Positions 46,739 through 56,257 of a DNA stretch of 64,000 nucleotides are shown one piece after another. The stretch is from Sporomusa sphaeroides DSM 2875 (GTDB taxonomy: Bacteria > Bacillota > Negativicutes > Sporomusales > Sporomusaceae): the NCBI RefSeq assembly GCF_001941975.2, contig NZ_CP146991.1, forward strand, positions 4,519,501-4,583,500, written 5' to 3'. Below the pieces are notes generated by a model. The model worked only from the letters and a program-made list of their open reading frames with translations, ran no database searches and had not been told where the DNA came from. How positions within the stretch are numbered: position 1 is the first letter of the stretch; each line of letters begins with the position of its first letter. The translations under genes and the position numbers were made by a program.

Positions 46739-47973
46739 GGCGTCACTCCTGCCACATAGGCGATCACAAATAAGATCATGCCCACAAAGCCCCCGACAAC
46801 CGAACCATTAATGCGAATCATTTGCAAGTCATCCTTAACTTTATCTTCAATATAGTGCACCAGATCATCATTGCTGAAGCTTTCCAAATAAGCGCTGACA
46901 ATCCGGCCAATTTCACCATGATTTTGGCCGACCCAGCGGCTGATCCAATCAGCCAGGTAATTATCAAAACCGGCCTGACGCTCCGGGTCGCCAACAAATT
47001 CATCGGCCAGCTTCATCGCCTGCCTAACCGCCCACTTACTGCCGCCGGCAAGCATCTCCGGCTGAGAAGCCGGCAGTTCTGCCAATTGCCCGGCAATCCT
47101 TACCACCAGTGGGCGGAGTTCCATTTCAGCCTTCTCAGCCAACACCGGATCTGTCTGCAAACCATCGGCCAGGGTGACCGCCCAGTCGCGCAACCGCTCA
47201 CGCAGCGGATGCTCCTGGTCGTATATTGCTTCCAACCATGCCGCCGTTTTTTTCTGAATGATGACGGCAACGTTAACCGGATCAAGCTTTAATAATTCCT
47301 GCAATATCCATTTTACCAGCTTGCGCTCACCATGCCTGGCGGCATAGGAATTCAGCGCGCCGCGGTATATATCGGCAATCAGCTTGGTCATATACGGCTC
47401 ACCCAGCAAGCGTTTCCCTTCAGTAATGAGAAAATCTATGCATTTATCCGCAAAGCCATGCTCTATCGACCAACGTAAAGCCTGACCGGCCAGCGGTGCT
47501 GCCTGCACACGCCCCGGGTGCTCTGCCAGCAGCCTGTCCAGCGCCGCTGACAGTTCTGCTGCCCGGATGCCGGTTGCCGCCTCCCGCAGCACATCTTCAG
47601 TTAATACCTGCAGCTGCTGCCTGGCCTCAGGCCTGTTGGCACAGCTCAGCAGCAGCCGGGCCAGTCCGGCTTTGGCCAGCGTGTCTTTGATATTGGCGGC
47701 AGTAATAATTTCTTCTTCTACCATAGCAACAATGGCGCTAAAAATGCGTTCACGATTTTTGGGGATAATGGCGGTACGGAATGGAATATTCAGCGGCCGG
47801 CGAAACAAGGCGGTTACTGCATACCAATCAGCCAGGCCCCCGACCATAGCCGCACCAAAGCCGCTATGCACCAGCCCGCCCCAAAAACTGTATTGCCAGG
47901 GATAACTCAGGCAAAACCCGGCAGCGGCAGCAGCCAGGGTTAAGCCTGCTTTACTGCTATTGTCAATACGCAA
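46735..47973 (-). CDS. DUF445 membrane protein, first copy
   Basis: A 412-residue paralogue of the next gene: GGLADWYAVTALFRRPLNIPFRTAIIPKNRERIF, helical middle and C-terminal membrane helix (GGFVGMILFVIAYVAGV). The two copies are transcribed together with an ATGA overlap, suggesting a hetero-oligomeric membrane complex. Confidence 0.85.
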   Translation of the reverse strand: MRIDNSSKAGLTLAAAAAGFCLSYPWQYSFWGGLVHSGFGAAMVGGLADWYAVTALFRRPLNIPFRTAIIPKNRERIFSAIVAMVEEEIITAANIKDTLAKAGLARLLLSCANRPEARQQLQVLTEDVLREAATGIRAAELSAALDRLLAEHPGRVQAAPLAGQALRWSIEHGFADKCIDFLITEGKRLLGEPYMTKLIADIYRGALNSYAARHGERKLVKWILQELLKLDPVNVAVIIQKKTAAWLEAIYDQEHPLRERLRDWAVTLADGLQTDPVLAEKAEMELRPLVVRIAGQLAELPASQPEMLAGGSKWAVRQAMKLADEFVGDPERQAGFDNYLADWISRWVGQNHGEIGRIVSAYLESFSNDDLVHYIEDKVKDDLQMIRINGSVVGGFVGMILFVIAYVAGVTP

Positions 47974-48004
47974 GCGATTCCCGTCCTTTACAGTTATTTA
48001 ACAA

Positions 48005-48754
48005 TTATAAAATCAACCGCTTAGTCATGAGCTTTACGGCCAGCGGCATTAACAAAGCCGCCAGCAGCACCAGCACCCCGGCATGCACCAGCAGGCTGGG
48101 ATTACTGTTTCCCAAAACCAGCGCCCGACATACTTCCACACTGTGATAAATCGGATTAAACCAGGCTACCGCCTGTGCCCATCCCGGCATGGAATGGATG
48201 GGAAAAAATACGCCGGAAAAGAGATAAGCCGGTGTTAAAAACAAGGTTATGTAGTAATTAAATTTATCAATATTCTCAATGAGACCGGTATAACAAATGG
48301 CTAACAGGGAAAATGCCAGCCCCGGAATAGCCAAAAACAACGGAATCAATAATGCCCACCAGGACTGGACTTGCCCCAGGGCGGTAATGACTGTCAGAAT
48401 AACCAGCCCAAACAGCATGCTCTTACAGGTGCCGTACAAAACATCGCCGGCAACAATATCGCGGACAGTAACCGGACCGGCCAGCATAGCATGAAAAGTC
48501 TTTTGGTAATGGAGTCTGACAAAACTGCCATACGTACACTCAAACGAAGCGGCAAACATGGCTGAAGAAGCCACCATTCCTGGCGCAATATACTGGATAT
48601 AGGACAACCCGTCGATATCCCGGACAAAGCTCCCCAGTCCATACCCCATAGCCGTAAGATAGAGCAGCGGTTCAATAAAATTGAACATTACATTCGTAAA
48701 CCATATCTTTTTAAACACTGCCAGGTGGCGGGCAAAAATCCGCAAAATGGCCAT
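48005..48754 (-). CDS. ABC-2 type permease (NodJ-like)
   Basis: A 249-residue membrane protein with six helices: KIWFTNVMFNFIEPLLYL, GMVASSAMFAASFECTYGSF, then IPGLAFSLLAICYTG and SGVFFPIHSMPGWAQAVAW. It is the permease of an exporter whose ATPase gene is directly upstream (TAATG overlap at 48754). An upstream extension of the frame is discarded: ATG 48754 is preceded by GGGGGCG. Confidence 0.9.
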   Translation of the reverse strand: MAILRIFARHLAVFKKIWFTNVMFNFIEPLLYLTAMGYGLGSFVRDIDGLSYIQYIAPGMVASSAMFAASFECTYGSFVRLHYQKTFHAMLAGPVTVRDIVAGDVLYGTCKSMLFGLVILTVITALGQVQSWWALLIPLFLAIPGLAFSLLAICYTGLIENIDKFNYYITLFLTPAYLFSGVFFPIHSMPGWAQAVAWFNPIYHSVEVCRALVLGNSNPSLLVHAGVLVLLAALLMPLAVKLMTKRLIL

Positions 48755-49683
48755 TATGCTTCGCCCCCTGAGCCGGTCAGCTTCAAAAACACATCCTCCA
48801 GATTGGACGGTCTGAGCAGGCAGGCATGCTGCGGCAGCCCCCACTCTTCCAGGCTGTGCCACAAGGCCTTCCCGTCGGCAGCATATAAAAAGAGACCATC
48901 CACCACCTGGATAACCTGACCGCCCCAGGCCGTAACCTTCTCCGCCAAACCGGCCGGCAATTCGCTTAGCGGCAGATGCACCTCAATCGCGTCAGGCAAA
49001 ACATAGGTTTCAATCAAATGATGCGGGCTGCCTTCGGCCAAAATAATACCCTCATGCATGATGACCAGCCGGTCGCATAGCTGTACCGCCTCCTCCATGT
49101 AATGGGTCGTCAAAATCAGTGTCACACCACTGGCTTTAAGGCTGCGGAGCTTTTGCCACACCAAATGCCTGGCCTGAGGATCAAGCCCGGTGGTCGGTTC
49201 GTCCAGAATCACAATGTCCGGCTGGTTTATCAGAGCCCGGGCAATGACCAGCCGCCGCTTCAGGCCGCCTGACAAGCTTTCGATCTTATTATGCTGCTTA
49301 TCTTCAAGTCCCATGAAATTGAGCAGCTCCTGTCCCCGCTTCCTGGACTCGGTGCGGGTAAGGCCAAAAACCACGCCATAAGCCTCCAGATTCTCAAGGA
49401 CAGTCAATTCCACGTCCAAATTGTCCTCCTGGGGCACAACACCCAGCCGGGCCTTAATCGCCGGCGGCGTCAGTCTGACCGGCTCTCGAAACAGCCACAG
49501 CCGGCCCTCCTCTACCGTGGACATGCCATACATCATGCGCATGGTCGTAGTTTTACCCGCACCGTTATGACCTAAAAAGCCATAGCACTCTCCGGCCTGA
49601 ATGCTGAAGGAAATGCCTTTAAGCGCCCGAAAGCTGCCATATGTTTTGCCAAGGTTTTCGGCCCTGACAATTTGTTCATTCAT
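48754..49683 (-). CDS. ABC exporter ATPase (NodI-like)
   Basis: A 309-residue ATPase with Walker A GHNGAGKTTT, signature LSGGLKRRLVIARAL, Walker B IVILDEPTTGLD and the C-terminal SNLEDVFLKLTG. The pair resembles NodIJ exporters of lipo-oligosaccharides or drugs. It starts 24 bases after a terminator that closes the heme operon, so it is a separate unit. Confidence 0.9.
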   Translation of the reverse strand: MNEQIVRAENLGKTYGSFRALKGISFSIQAGECYGFLGHNGAGKTTTMRMMYGMSTVEEGRLWLFREPVRLTPPAIKARLGVVPQEDNLDVELTVLENLEAYGVVFGLTRTESRKRGQELLNFMGLEDKQHNKIESLSGGLKRRLVIARALINQPDIVILDEPTTGLDPQARHLVWQKLRSLKASGVTLILTTHYMEEAVQLCDRLVIMHEGIILAEGSPHHLIETYVLPDAIEVHLPLSELPAGLAEKVTAWGGQVIQVVDGLFLYAADGKALWHSLEEWGLPQHACLLRPSNLEDVFLKLTGSGGEA

Positions 49684-49707
49684 GCTATCATCCTTCCATA
49701 GAGAAAA

Positions 49708-49748
49708 AGAGCAGTGGTATTATTCTAATAATACCACTGCTCTCAAAA
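49708..49748 (-). terminator. terminator of the heme operon
   Basis: AGAGCAGTGGTATTATT and AATAATACCACTGCTCT form a 17-bp perfect stem around AGA, followed on the minus strand by TTTTTCTC. Confidence 0.92.
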
Positions 49749-49802
49749 ATTCACCACACTATGCCGGTTTTACTTACTAACATTGCCAATTATAATTGCC
49801 TC

Positions 49803-50693
49803 TCAAGACTGCCGGCGTACAAACACAATCCAATCGCCGGCCTGCTGATGTTGTTTCAGCAAGTCGGGTATATCAGCAGAATCCTCCAGATAAACAGGCG
49901 TAATAACGGCTATCCGCAAATCCGGCTGTAACAACTGCAGCTTTTCCACAACTCCCAGCCGCCATTTACTGTGAAAATCACCCTGGTAATGGATAATTTT
50001 ATACTCAGGATGGGCCTGACGGTAGTTGGCAATACTCTCTGCCATCGTATCATCCTTCAGGCACTGCGCCTTATAATAATCCTCAAGTTTATCCGGGCTG
50101 ACCGGCATTGTTCCCGCTTTACCGATTTCAGTCATATGGGCGAGAAACCGTTCCCGGTATTCCCCGTCCGGGGTAAGATGAAGCTGCGGCAGGTAACCCG
50201 TCATCTCTGGTGCGATTTGTGTCAGCGACCCGGTTTTGGCATACTGCGCCGCCAGTGTGCGGGGAATATTGGCCGCAATAACCGGCAGCGAGTTAACGCC
50301 GGCAAACGCCACTAACGGCCGGTAGGCTTCCTGATAATTATTCCACGGACGGGACTTGGCCAGAAACTCCTGTTCTGTAATTTGGCCTGCCAGATAGTCG
50401 TCAAGCTGGCCTTGCACATCACGCTCAAACATTTCCAAAGATACAGCAAGCCCGGGCTGGTGGGCAAAGGTACGTTGCAGCAGTTCCAGCTCCAGTGCAT
50501 GCAAAACCGCATTATCGTGATACTCCCCGAACACCAGGACATCATACTGCTGAATGAGTCCGGCCATCGCTTCGACGGTCGTCTCCTGGCCGGCGACGGT
50601 ATAAATCCGGTAATCGGCCTGAGCCGCCTGCACAGCATTGGGCATTGTCAGCAACACTATCACCGCCACAATATATTTTATTATACTCATCAT
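49803..50693 (-). CDS. ChaN-like heme-binding protein
   Basis: A 296-residue protein with a signal peptide (IIKYIVAVIVLLTMPNAVQA). The mature part has VLVFGEYHDNAVLHALELELL, VSLEMFERDVQG and IIHYQGDFHSKWRLG, matching the ChaN/DUF399 family of iron-regulated heme-binding proteins. There is no lipobox, so it is periplasmic. It overlaps the receptor gene by 4 bases and is the last gene of the heme operon. Confidence 0.85.
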   Translation of the reverse strand: MMSIIKYIVAVIVLLTMPNAVQAAQADYRIYTVAGQETTVEAMAGLIQQYDVLVFGEYHDNAVLHALELELLQRTFAHQPGLAVSLEMFERDVQGQLDDYLAGQITEQEFLAKSRPWNNYQEAYRPLVAFAGVNSLPVIAANIPRTLAAQYAKTGSLTQIAPEMTGYLPQLHLTPDGEYRERFLAHMTEIGKAGTMPVSPDKLEDYYKAQCLKDDTMAESIANYRQAHPEYKIIHYQGDFHSKWRLGVVEKLQLLQPDLRIAVITPVYLEDSADIPDLLKQHQQAGDWIVFVRRQS

Positions 50694-52672
50694 AATGTAA
50701 AGGTCATGCCGGCATGGACCATGGATCCCATCAAATTAAGTTCTGCATCCTTCTTATTAAAGATATTCTTTACACCAAGCTGGCTGCTGAAATTTTCATT
50801 CCACTTTTTATTAACCGATACATTCCACAAGGCATAGGTTTTATGAATATCATCATTAGAGGAATACAAATAATCTTTCTTCCACTCGTTCCATAACACC
50901 GCACTGATACCATTTTCCCGGTTGTCATCATAATGTAGTTGTACCGTTCCCTGCTGCTTGGCCCGGCCTTCCAGCCGCTGCCCGGTCGTCCCGGTGGCAT
51001 CCAGATAGGTGTAATTGAGCTTCAGCGTCAGCTTGTCCGTCAGCTTGCGGCCAATTTCAAACTCCACACCGTCAATGTCGGCCTTGTCCTCATTTAAATA
51101 TTTTGAATCGGCACGCATTCCTACCCCCGGAACAAAAGACACCTTTGTATTCGTAGATATAAGGTCTTTCACATCATTAACAAAATACGATAATTTGCCA
51201 AAAGTGTTGCCTCTCTCCCCTTCGATAGCCAGCTCATAGCTGGTGGATTTCTCCGGTTTCAAATCAGGATTGCCGGTTACATGTACAGTCATACCTGCCA
51301 TTCTTTTCGTCATTTCCATATACATGTCATCCAGAGTAGGTGCTTTAAAACCCTTACCAACATTTAGCTTTAAACGGGAATTGTCGTTCATTTTGTAAGT
51401 CATACCCAGTTTGGGGCTGACATTGCCGGAAAAGCGGTTGCTGTCGTCATACCGCACCGAAGGAATAACCAGCAGACGGTCATTGACCAGCCACTCATCC
51501 TGCACATAGATGGCCGAATAATCCATATCAGCTTCCGAACCTTGTTTGGTAATATTGCCGTAAGTAATGTCAAAAATATTATTACCGGTACCAATTCGCG
51601 TTCCCCGGTATTCTTCCTTTCGAATTTCACCGCCTGTTGTCAGTAAATGGTTATCAGCAATCTGCGTTGAAAGATGTCCTTCCAGGGTCCAGGTTTTACG
51701 CTTGGAAACATCAAAGTCTGTTAGTTGTCCGGTGCTATCTAAAAAGCTTTTATTAATTTTTTCATGTTCCCCATAATAAGTCCGTATTTGATAATCACCA
51801 TTTTTAGCCTTACCGCGCAGCCCCAGGCTGAATTGGTCCCGGGTATTATCATAAGTGTCATTGCGAAGAGCCCCTGAGGTTTCGGTTGTGCGTCCCTTTA
51901 AATCCTCGCGCAATAAATTAATAGAGACATCAAGGAAGGTATCGTCAGATAAATCATAGGTACCTTCCAGGTTAAAATTGTCGCGCTGCCCGAATTGATT
52001 TTCAGCGGTACCATCATCATTAGTATAAGCATCGGTCTCAGTCCGGTCGGCACTGACAATCCAGGACCATTTGCTATTTTTGCCACTATCATAGCGAAGA
52101 AAATAATTTTCATTACCGACACTAAATTTATCACTGTAGCGCTGGGGGCTTAGGGAAAAAGTAAACTCTTCCTTCTCTGGTTTGCGGGTTATGATATTAA
52201 TTACACCTCCCAAGGCATCTGACCCGTACATAGAACTGACTGGTCCCCGGACAATCTCAATCCGTTCAACATTCTCCATGTTAATCCGTTCCAGTTCATA
52301 GGAATTGGCAGTCGAATAACTGCCTTCTGAAACCAACCGTTTGCCATTGATCAGAATCAGTGAATGTCGTGTCGACATCCCCCGTACGGTTATATTACTG
52401 CCAGCCATCGCCGGAGCGGAAACGTTGATGCTGGTAGCCATCTGCAAGGCATCGGCCAAATTATGCGCCCCGATTTTGTCTAGATCCTCCCTGGTAATGA
52501 CCTCAACAGCCGACGGGGTTTCTTTAATCTCCTGCTCGGTTCTGGTGGCTGTAATCGTTACATTGCGGGTATCAACGGCCTGTTCCTCCGCATAGACCGG
52601 CATAGCCAGTGCGGTTAATATCGACAGGCTCAGCAGCGTCAGCTTCCTGGGGCTTGTAAACACGTTTTTCAT
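50690..52672 (-). CDS. TonB-dependent outer-membrane receptor (heme/siderophore type)
   Basis: About 660 residues: signal peptide (LTLLSLSILTALAMPVYA), a TonB-box-like VTITATRTEQ, the plug (KIGAHNLADALQMA, GMSTRHSLILINGKR and IEIVRGPVSSMYGSDALGGV) and a 22-strand-type barrel with KVGKGFKAPTLDD and a C-terminal aromatic/hydrophobic end. It imports a chelate across the outer membrane, which a monoderm Firmicute would not need. The ATG at 52672 is preferred over GTG 52678. The leader element A lies just upstream. Confidence 0.95.
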   Translation of the reverse strand: MKNVFTSPRKLTLLSLSILTALAMPVYAEEQAVDTRNVTITATRTEQEIKETPSAVEVITREDLDKIGAHNLADALQMATSINVSAPAMAGSNITVRGMSTRHSLILINGKRLVSEGSYSTANSYELERINMENVERIEIVRGPVSSMYGSDALGGVINIITRKPEKEEFTFSLSPQRYSDKFSVGNENYFLRYDSGKNSKWSWIVSADRTETDAYTNDDGTAENQFGQRDNFNLEGTYDLSDDTFLDVSINLLREDLKGRTTETSGALRNDTYDNTRDQFSLGLRGKAKNGDYQIRTYYGEHEKINKSFLDSTGQLTDFDVSKRKTWTLEGHLSTQIADNHLLTTGGEIRKEEYRGTRIGTGNNIFDITYGNITKQGSEADMDYSAIYVQDEWLVNDRLLVIPSVRYDDSNRFSGNVSPKLGMTYKMNDNSRLKLNVGKGFKAPTLDDMYMEMTKRMAGMTVHVTGNPDLKPEKSTSYELAIEGERGNTFGKLSYFVNDVKDLISTNTKVSFVPGVGMRADSKYLNEDKADIDGVEFEIGRKLTDKLTLKLNYTYLDATGTTGQRLEGRAKQQGTVQLHYDDNRENGISAVLWNEWKKDYLYSSNDDIHKTYALWNVSVNKKWNENFSSQLGVKNIFNKKDAELNLMGSMVHAGMTFTL

Positions 52673-52696
52673 CACCACAACTCCTCATATAATTAG

Positions 52697-52756
52697 AATA
52701 AAAATAATAAAACTCCATGCGATATAAACCGTCATGGAGCTCACAGGCTCTCTTAT
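52697..52756 (-). promoter_or_regulatory. Com-type leader element A (before the receptor gene)
   Basis: On the minus strand: AGAGAGCC (52753-52746), then TGTGAGCTCCATG, a 13-base loop, CATGGAG and TTTTATTATTTTT. The stem CTCCATG/CATGGAG plus U-tract is a terminator; GAGC/GCTC is a competing hairpin. It lies between the hutW stop (52767) and the receptor start, inside the operon. See copies B, C and D. Confidence 0.8.
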
Positions 52757-52766
52757 GTTCCCGGTA

Positions 52767-54173
52767 TCAGCCCTGGGCGGCGATAGGTTCCACTTCCACC
52801 GAATGGACTCCGTCCAGCAGGGCGTGCAGGCATTCTAATACCGATTGCGTAATATTCATATGCCAGAACTGTCCGGCTACCGTTAAGCGGACAAGGTCGG
52901 CCCGGCGCGTAATCAGGCCGCGTGACTCCCAAATATCCAGCAGGGCTTCCAATTCCCAGACAACGGCCCCATAGTGCCTTGCCAGGACAGGCAGACTTAA
53001 ATATCCCCGCTCCAGCTGGCCGACAACCATATTATGCAGCTCACTGCCGTCAGGCTGCAGCGCCATCGCGGCAACAGGCTTATGCCCTTCCTCAATACTC
53101 TTGATATAAGCAGCCATATTCCGGTGCAAAAACATGGTTACGCCGCCGACATTGCCGCCAGCTCCGGCGCCAAACGGAATGACATTATGTCCCGCCTTGG
53201 TAAGGGTATTGTACAGGCTGCGCTCCCGGGTGGTTTTTCCCCAATGGCAGTTGCTGAGCCGGGAAAATATACCGGCCGACAAATTGGCCTCAGCCAGGGC
53301 AAACATTTCGGCCTGCTCGGCGGTGGTAGCTGCCGGCGGCAGTTTCCCGGCAGTAATCGCCTGCTGCAAAGCGCTGTTCGGATAAATATTAAGCTGATAT
53401 AAGTCCAGCCCGTCAATGGCCGCCAGCTTCAGCAACCGGATGTCGTTGGCCCAGACTTCACTGGTTTGATGAGGCAGCCCGTACATCAGGTCAATAATAA
53501 CCGTCGCCTGGTTATAGCCTGACAGCAGCTCCAGCTTCGCTAAAATGGTTTCCGTATCATCCATGCGGCCAACCGCACGCCGCACGCCGGTATCGAAGGA
53601 CTGAACACCGATGGAAACGCGGTTTACCCCATGGGCCAGCCAGGCTTCTATTTTGGCCGGTACCAAATCATTAATCCGCCCTTCAAGTGTTAACTCATAG
53701 TCATTGGCCAGCGGCAGGCAATCCTGAATCGCCCCCAGCAGGCGGGAAACATTTTGCGGCGCCAGGGTACTCGGGGTTCCGCCGCCAATAAATACGGCAT
53801 TGACCGGTCCACTGTCCAGATAGCTGCTGCCTTTACTCAGCTGCAGCTCTTTAACCAGACTGTCAATATACAGGGTTTCCATTTCCTCGTTCGAGTAATT
53901 CTGGAAAAAACCGCAATACAGGCAGCGCTGCCGGCAAAACGGGATATGAATATAGGCAACACGCTGTTCCGGTTTTACTTTTTGCTTCAGCAAAGATTGC
54001 CAGGTACTCTGCCAATTGCCTGGCAGCAGCGGCTTGCCGCGGACGCCGGCATGCACCACCCGGCGTTTTTCAAAGGCGGAGGTCAGCGGCTCACCGGCCG
54101 CAGTGCCAACAGTCAGAGCATATTGTTCGGAATCCATAGCAGTCAAAATTTGGTTTAATCTGTTTCCTCGCAA
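52767..54173 (-). CDS. hutW: anaerobic heme-degrading radical SAM enzyme HutW/ChuW
   Basis: A 468-residue radical SAM protein of the HemW-related HutW/ChuW branch: SAFEKRRVVHAGVRGKPL near the N-terminus, the cluster motif CRQRCLYCGF, GGGTPSTLAPQN and RVSIGVQSFDTGVRRAVGR. ChuW opens the heme ring anaerobically by a radical methyl transfer. The TTG start at 54173 follows GAGGTGATTG by about 6 bases. The flavodoxin encoded upstream is a plausible electron donor. Confidence 0.92.
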   Translation of the reverse strand: MRGNRLNQILTAMDSEQYALTVGTAAGEPLTSAFEKRRVVHAGVRGKPLLPGNWQSTWQSLLKQKVKPEQRVAYIHIPFCRQRCLYCGFFQNYSNEEMETLYIDSLVKELQLSKGSSYLDSGPVNAVFIGGGTPSTLAPQNVSRLLGAIQDCLPLANDYELTLEGRINDLVPAKIEAWLAHGVNRVSIGVQSFDTGVRRAVGRMDDTETILAKLELLSGYNQATVIIDLMYGLPHQTSEVWANDIRLLKLAAIDGLDLYQLNIYPNSALQQAITAGKLPPAATTAEQAEMFALAEANLSAGIFSRLSNCHWGKTTRERSLYNTLTKAGHNVIPFGAGAGGNVGGVTMFLHRNMAAYIKSIEEGHKPVAAMALQPDGSELHNMVVGQLERGYLSLPVLARHYGAVVWELEALLDIWESRGLITRRADLVRLTVAGQFWHMNITQSVLECLHALLDGVHSVEVEPIAAQG

Positions 54174-54185
54174 GCGGCAATCACC

Positions 54186-54716
54186 TCACTTTTCCCCGGC
54201 TGCTTGCAGCAGTTTTATTTTTATATCTGTAAATACCGCCCGTGCTGCCTGCAAGTCTCCGGCATCAGGATGTTTGGCGGCTTCCGCATAGCGCGCCAGC
54301 CGCTCCGGTGTAACAGCATGCGGATGATCTCCCGGCATTTTCTTAAACTGTTCTATTAAACGGGGGTCAATTTTTCCCTGGCAGATAAACGTTCCCACCA
54401 ATTGGTTACTGGCATCCAGGAATGCAGCAGCATTCTTCAGGCTGTCAGCAGCATGCTCCGAATCTGGATAGGCGCCCAGCGTGGCAAATAAGGCAACAGG
54501 CTTGCCCTCAATGGTCTTAAGAAACTCCTGAGCTTTCTTATCAGCAGTTCCTTTATCCACCCAAAAGCCAACTGCCACAAAATCATAATCTGTCGGTGAC
54601 GGCGCTGTCTCCACCGGAAACAAGCCGGCTTCCGGACCAAAAACCTCATGGATGGCTTCTGCCACCAGCTTGGTATTCCCGGTTAAACTTGAGTAAACAA
54701 TTAATGTCTTCATCAT
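54186..54716 (-). CDS. flavodoxin family protein (BilS-like)
   Basis: A 176-residue flavodoxin: KTLIVYSSLTGNTKLVAEAI is the FMN phosphate loop, and GFWVDKGTADKK and ATLGAYPDSEHA follow the other FMN loops. Two adjacent ATG codons (54716, 54713) follow GGGAGG. Its place before hutW fits a reductase that supplies electrons for heme or bilin reduction. Confidence 0.88.
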   Translation of the reverse strand: MMKTLIVYSSLTGNTKLVAEAIHEVFGPEAGLFPVETAPSPTDYDFVAVGFWVDKGTADKKAQEFLKTIEGKPVALFATLGAYPDSEHAADSLKNAAAFLDASNQLVGTFICQGKIDPRLIEQFKKMPGDHPHAVTPERLARYAEAAKHPDAGDLQAARAVFTDIKIKLLQAAGEK

Positions 54717-54734
54717 AAAGCCTCCCGTAAATTT

Positions 54735-55472
54735 TTATTCACTATAATTTTTTAACCCCCGTGCCCCCCAGAGCAGCAATCCCAGGCCCATTAACCCCAA
54801 TATTGCAGTACTCCCGGCAGCCTGACTGTCCCAGGCCGGCAGCCGCATCAGTTTATTGGCAAGGCTTAACGGCAAAACCGAGACAATGGTTTGCAGAGCG
54901 GGCGGCAGATTCTGAACAGGAAAAAACGAACCGCAGAAGAAAATCATGGGGGTAATAATAAAATTATTAACAAGCGATATGTCGTCCGGATCGGCAATGG
55001 CTAAGCCCAAAGCAACTCCCAGCGCCGCAAAGAAAAAAGCCGATAACAATATGGCGATTACAGCAATGCCGGACAGCGCCGGCACAGCAAACGCCAGCCA
55101 GGCGACAACATATACCAGCCCACCCATTAATACACCACGGGTTATGCCTGCCAGGACAATACCGCCGACAATTTGCAGCGCCGGCACCGGACTTAAAAAA
55201 ACCGTCTGAAAGGTATGGAAATATAATCTCCCGGCACTTACCGACAAGGCGGTCTGCTGAAAAGAATTGAGCATGACTGTCAGGCTGACAATCCCGGTAG
55301 TCAAAAAAGGAACATAACCGCCGCTGACCTCAACCCGGGAACCCAGCCCCAGGCCAAAAGCAAATAAATAGATAACCGGAAACATCACTGCCGAAAAAAC
55401 ATAGCCCAGCTTGCCGATTTTTTTCTGCATTAACAGCATTTCCCGGCAGTATACCGCCCAATAGCCGCTCAT
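54735..55472 (-). CDS. ABC-2 type permease in heme operon
   Basis: A 245-residue membrane protein with about six helices (FSAVMFPVIYLFAFGLGLGS at the start; FFAALGVALGLAIADPDD; MIFFCGSFFPVQNLPPALQ). It pairs with the ATPase encoded upstream (4-base overlap). Exporters in heme operons are unusual; heme, bilin or siderophore efflux is possible. Confidence 0.88.
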   Translation of the reverse strand: MSGYWAVYCREMLLMQKKIGKLGYVFSAVMFPVIYLFAFGLGLGSRVEVSGGYVPFLTTGIVSLTVMLNSFQQTALSVSAGRLYFHTFQTVFLSPVPALQIVGGIVLAGITRGVLMGGLVYVVAWLAFAVPALSGIAVIAILLSAFFFAALGVALGLAIADPDDISLVNNFIITPMIFFCGSFFPVQNLPPALQTIVSVLPLSLANKLMRLPAWDSQAAGSTAILGLMGLGLLLWGARGLKNYSE

Positions 55473-56257
55473 GCCTGCCCCTCCCTGATTAAGCGGAGAA
55501 AAGCGGTTTCCAGTGTCGTCTGCTGATCATTGCCGGACTCAGCGTCAGCCAGTCGCTTAATGCCTGCCGGGGTATCAACAGCAACAATCTGCCCGGCTTT
55601 CAACAAGGCCACCCGCTGGCACAGCTGTTCGGCTTCCTCCATATAGTGGGTTGTCATAAAAATAGTGGTGCCGGCAGCCACCAGACCTCTGATCATGGCC
55701 CAAATATCCTGCCTGACATCCGGGTCAAGCCCGACTGTCGGCTCATCCAGCAGCAGCAGCCGGGGTTCGGGCAAGAGCGCCCGGGCAATTAAGAGCCGCC
55801 GGGCCATGCCGCCGGATAAAACACCCACCCGCTTACGGCACAGCTCTGTCAAATTGAACTTATGTACAAGCTCTTCCACCCGCTGCCGGGGTTTGGCAAC
55901 CCCATACAGCCTGGCATAGGTGAGTAATGCCTCCTGCACCGTGAACTCACGTTCCAGATTATTTTCCTGAGCCACCAGGGCAATCCTTTGTTTCATGCCC
56001 TGCCGTTCCCCGCCTCCATCCCGGCCAAATATCGTCAGCTGACCACCGTCAGGGCGGCTCAGCCCGGCAACCAGTTTCATCAGCGTGGTCTTGCCGGCAC
56101 CATTAGGACCAAGCAGGCCAAAGGTTTCTCCCTGAGCTACCGTTAAGGAGATACCGCGTAAAATCTCCTGCTTGTCATAGGTTTTGGCCAGCCGGTGCAG
56201 AACCAGGGCGGCCTCAGGCTCCCGGTGCGAGGCAAGTGTCGTGCGGGAAACAGACAA
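55469..56257 (-). CDS. ABC exporter ATPase in heme operon
   Basis: About 262 residues: Walker A GPNGAGKTTL, signature LSGGMARRLLIARAL, Walker B LLLLDEPTVGLD and TTHYMEEAEQLC. The frame starts as early as 56281, inside the preceding gene, but AAGGAGG within that stretch suggests the TTG at 56257. It overlaps the upstream ATPase gene by about 44 bases. It pairs with the ABC-2 permease gene at 54735. Confidence 0.85.
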   Translation of the reverse strand: MSVSRTTLASHREPEAALVLHRLAKTYDKQEILRGISLTVAQGETFGLLGPNGAGKTTLMKLVAGLSRPDGGQLTIFGRDGGGERQGMKQRIALVAQENNLEREFTVQEALLTYARLYGVAKPRQRVEELVHKFNLTELCRKRVGVLSGGMARRLLIARALLPEPRLLLLDEPTVGLDPDVRQDIWAMIRGLVAAGTTIFMTTHYMEEAEQLCQRVALLKAGQIVAVDTPAGIKRLADAESGNDQQTTLETAFLRLIREGQA

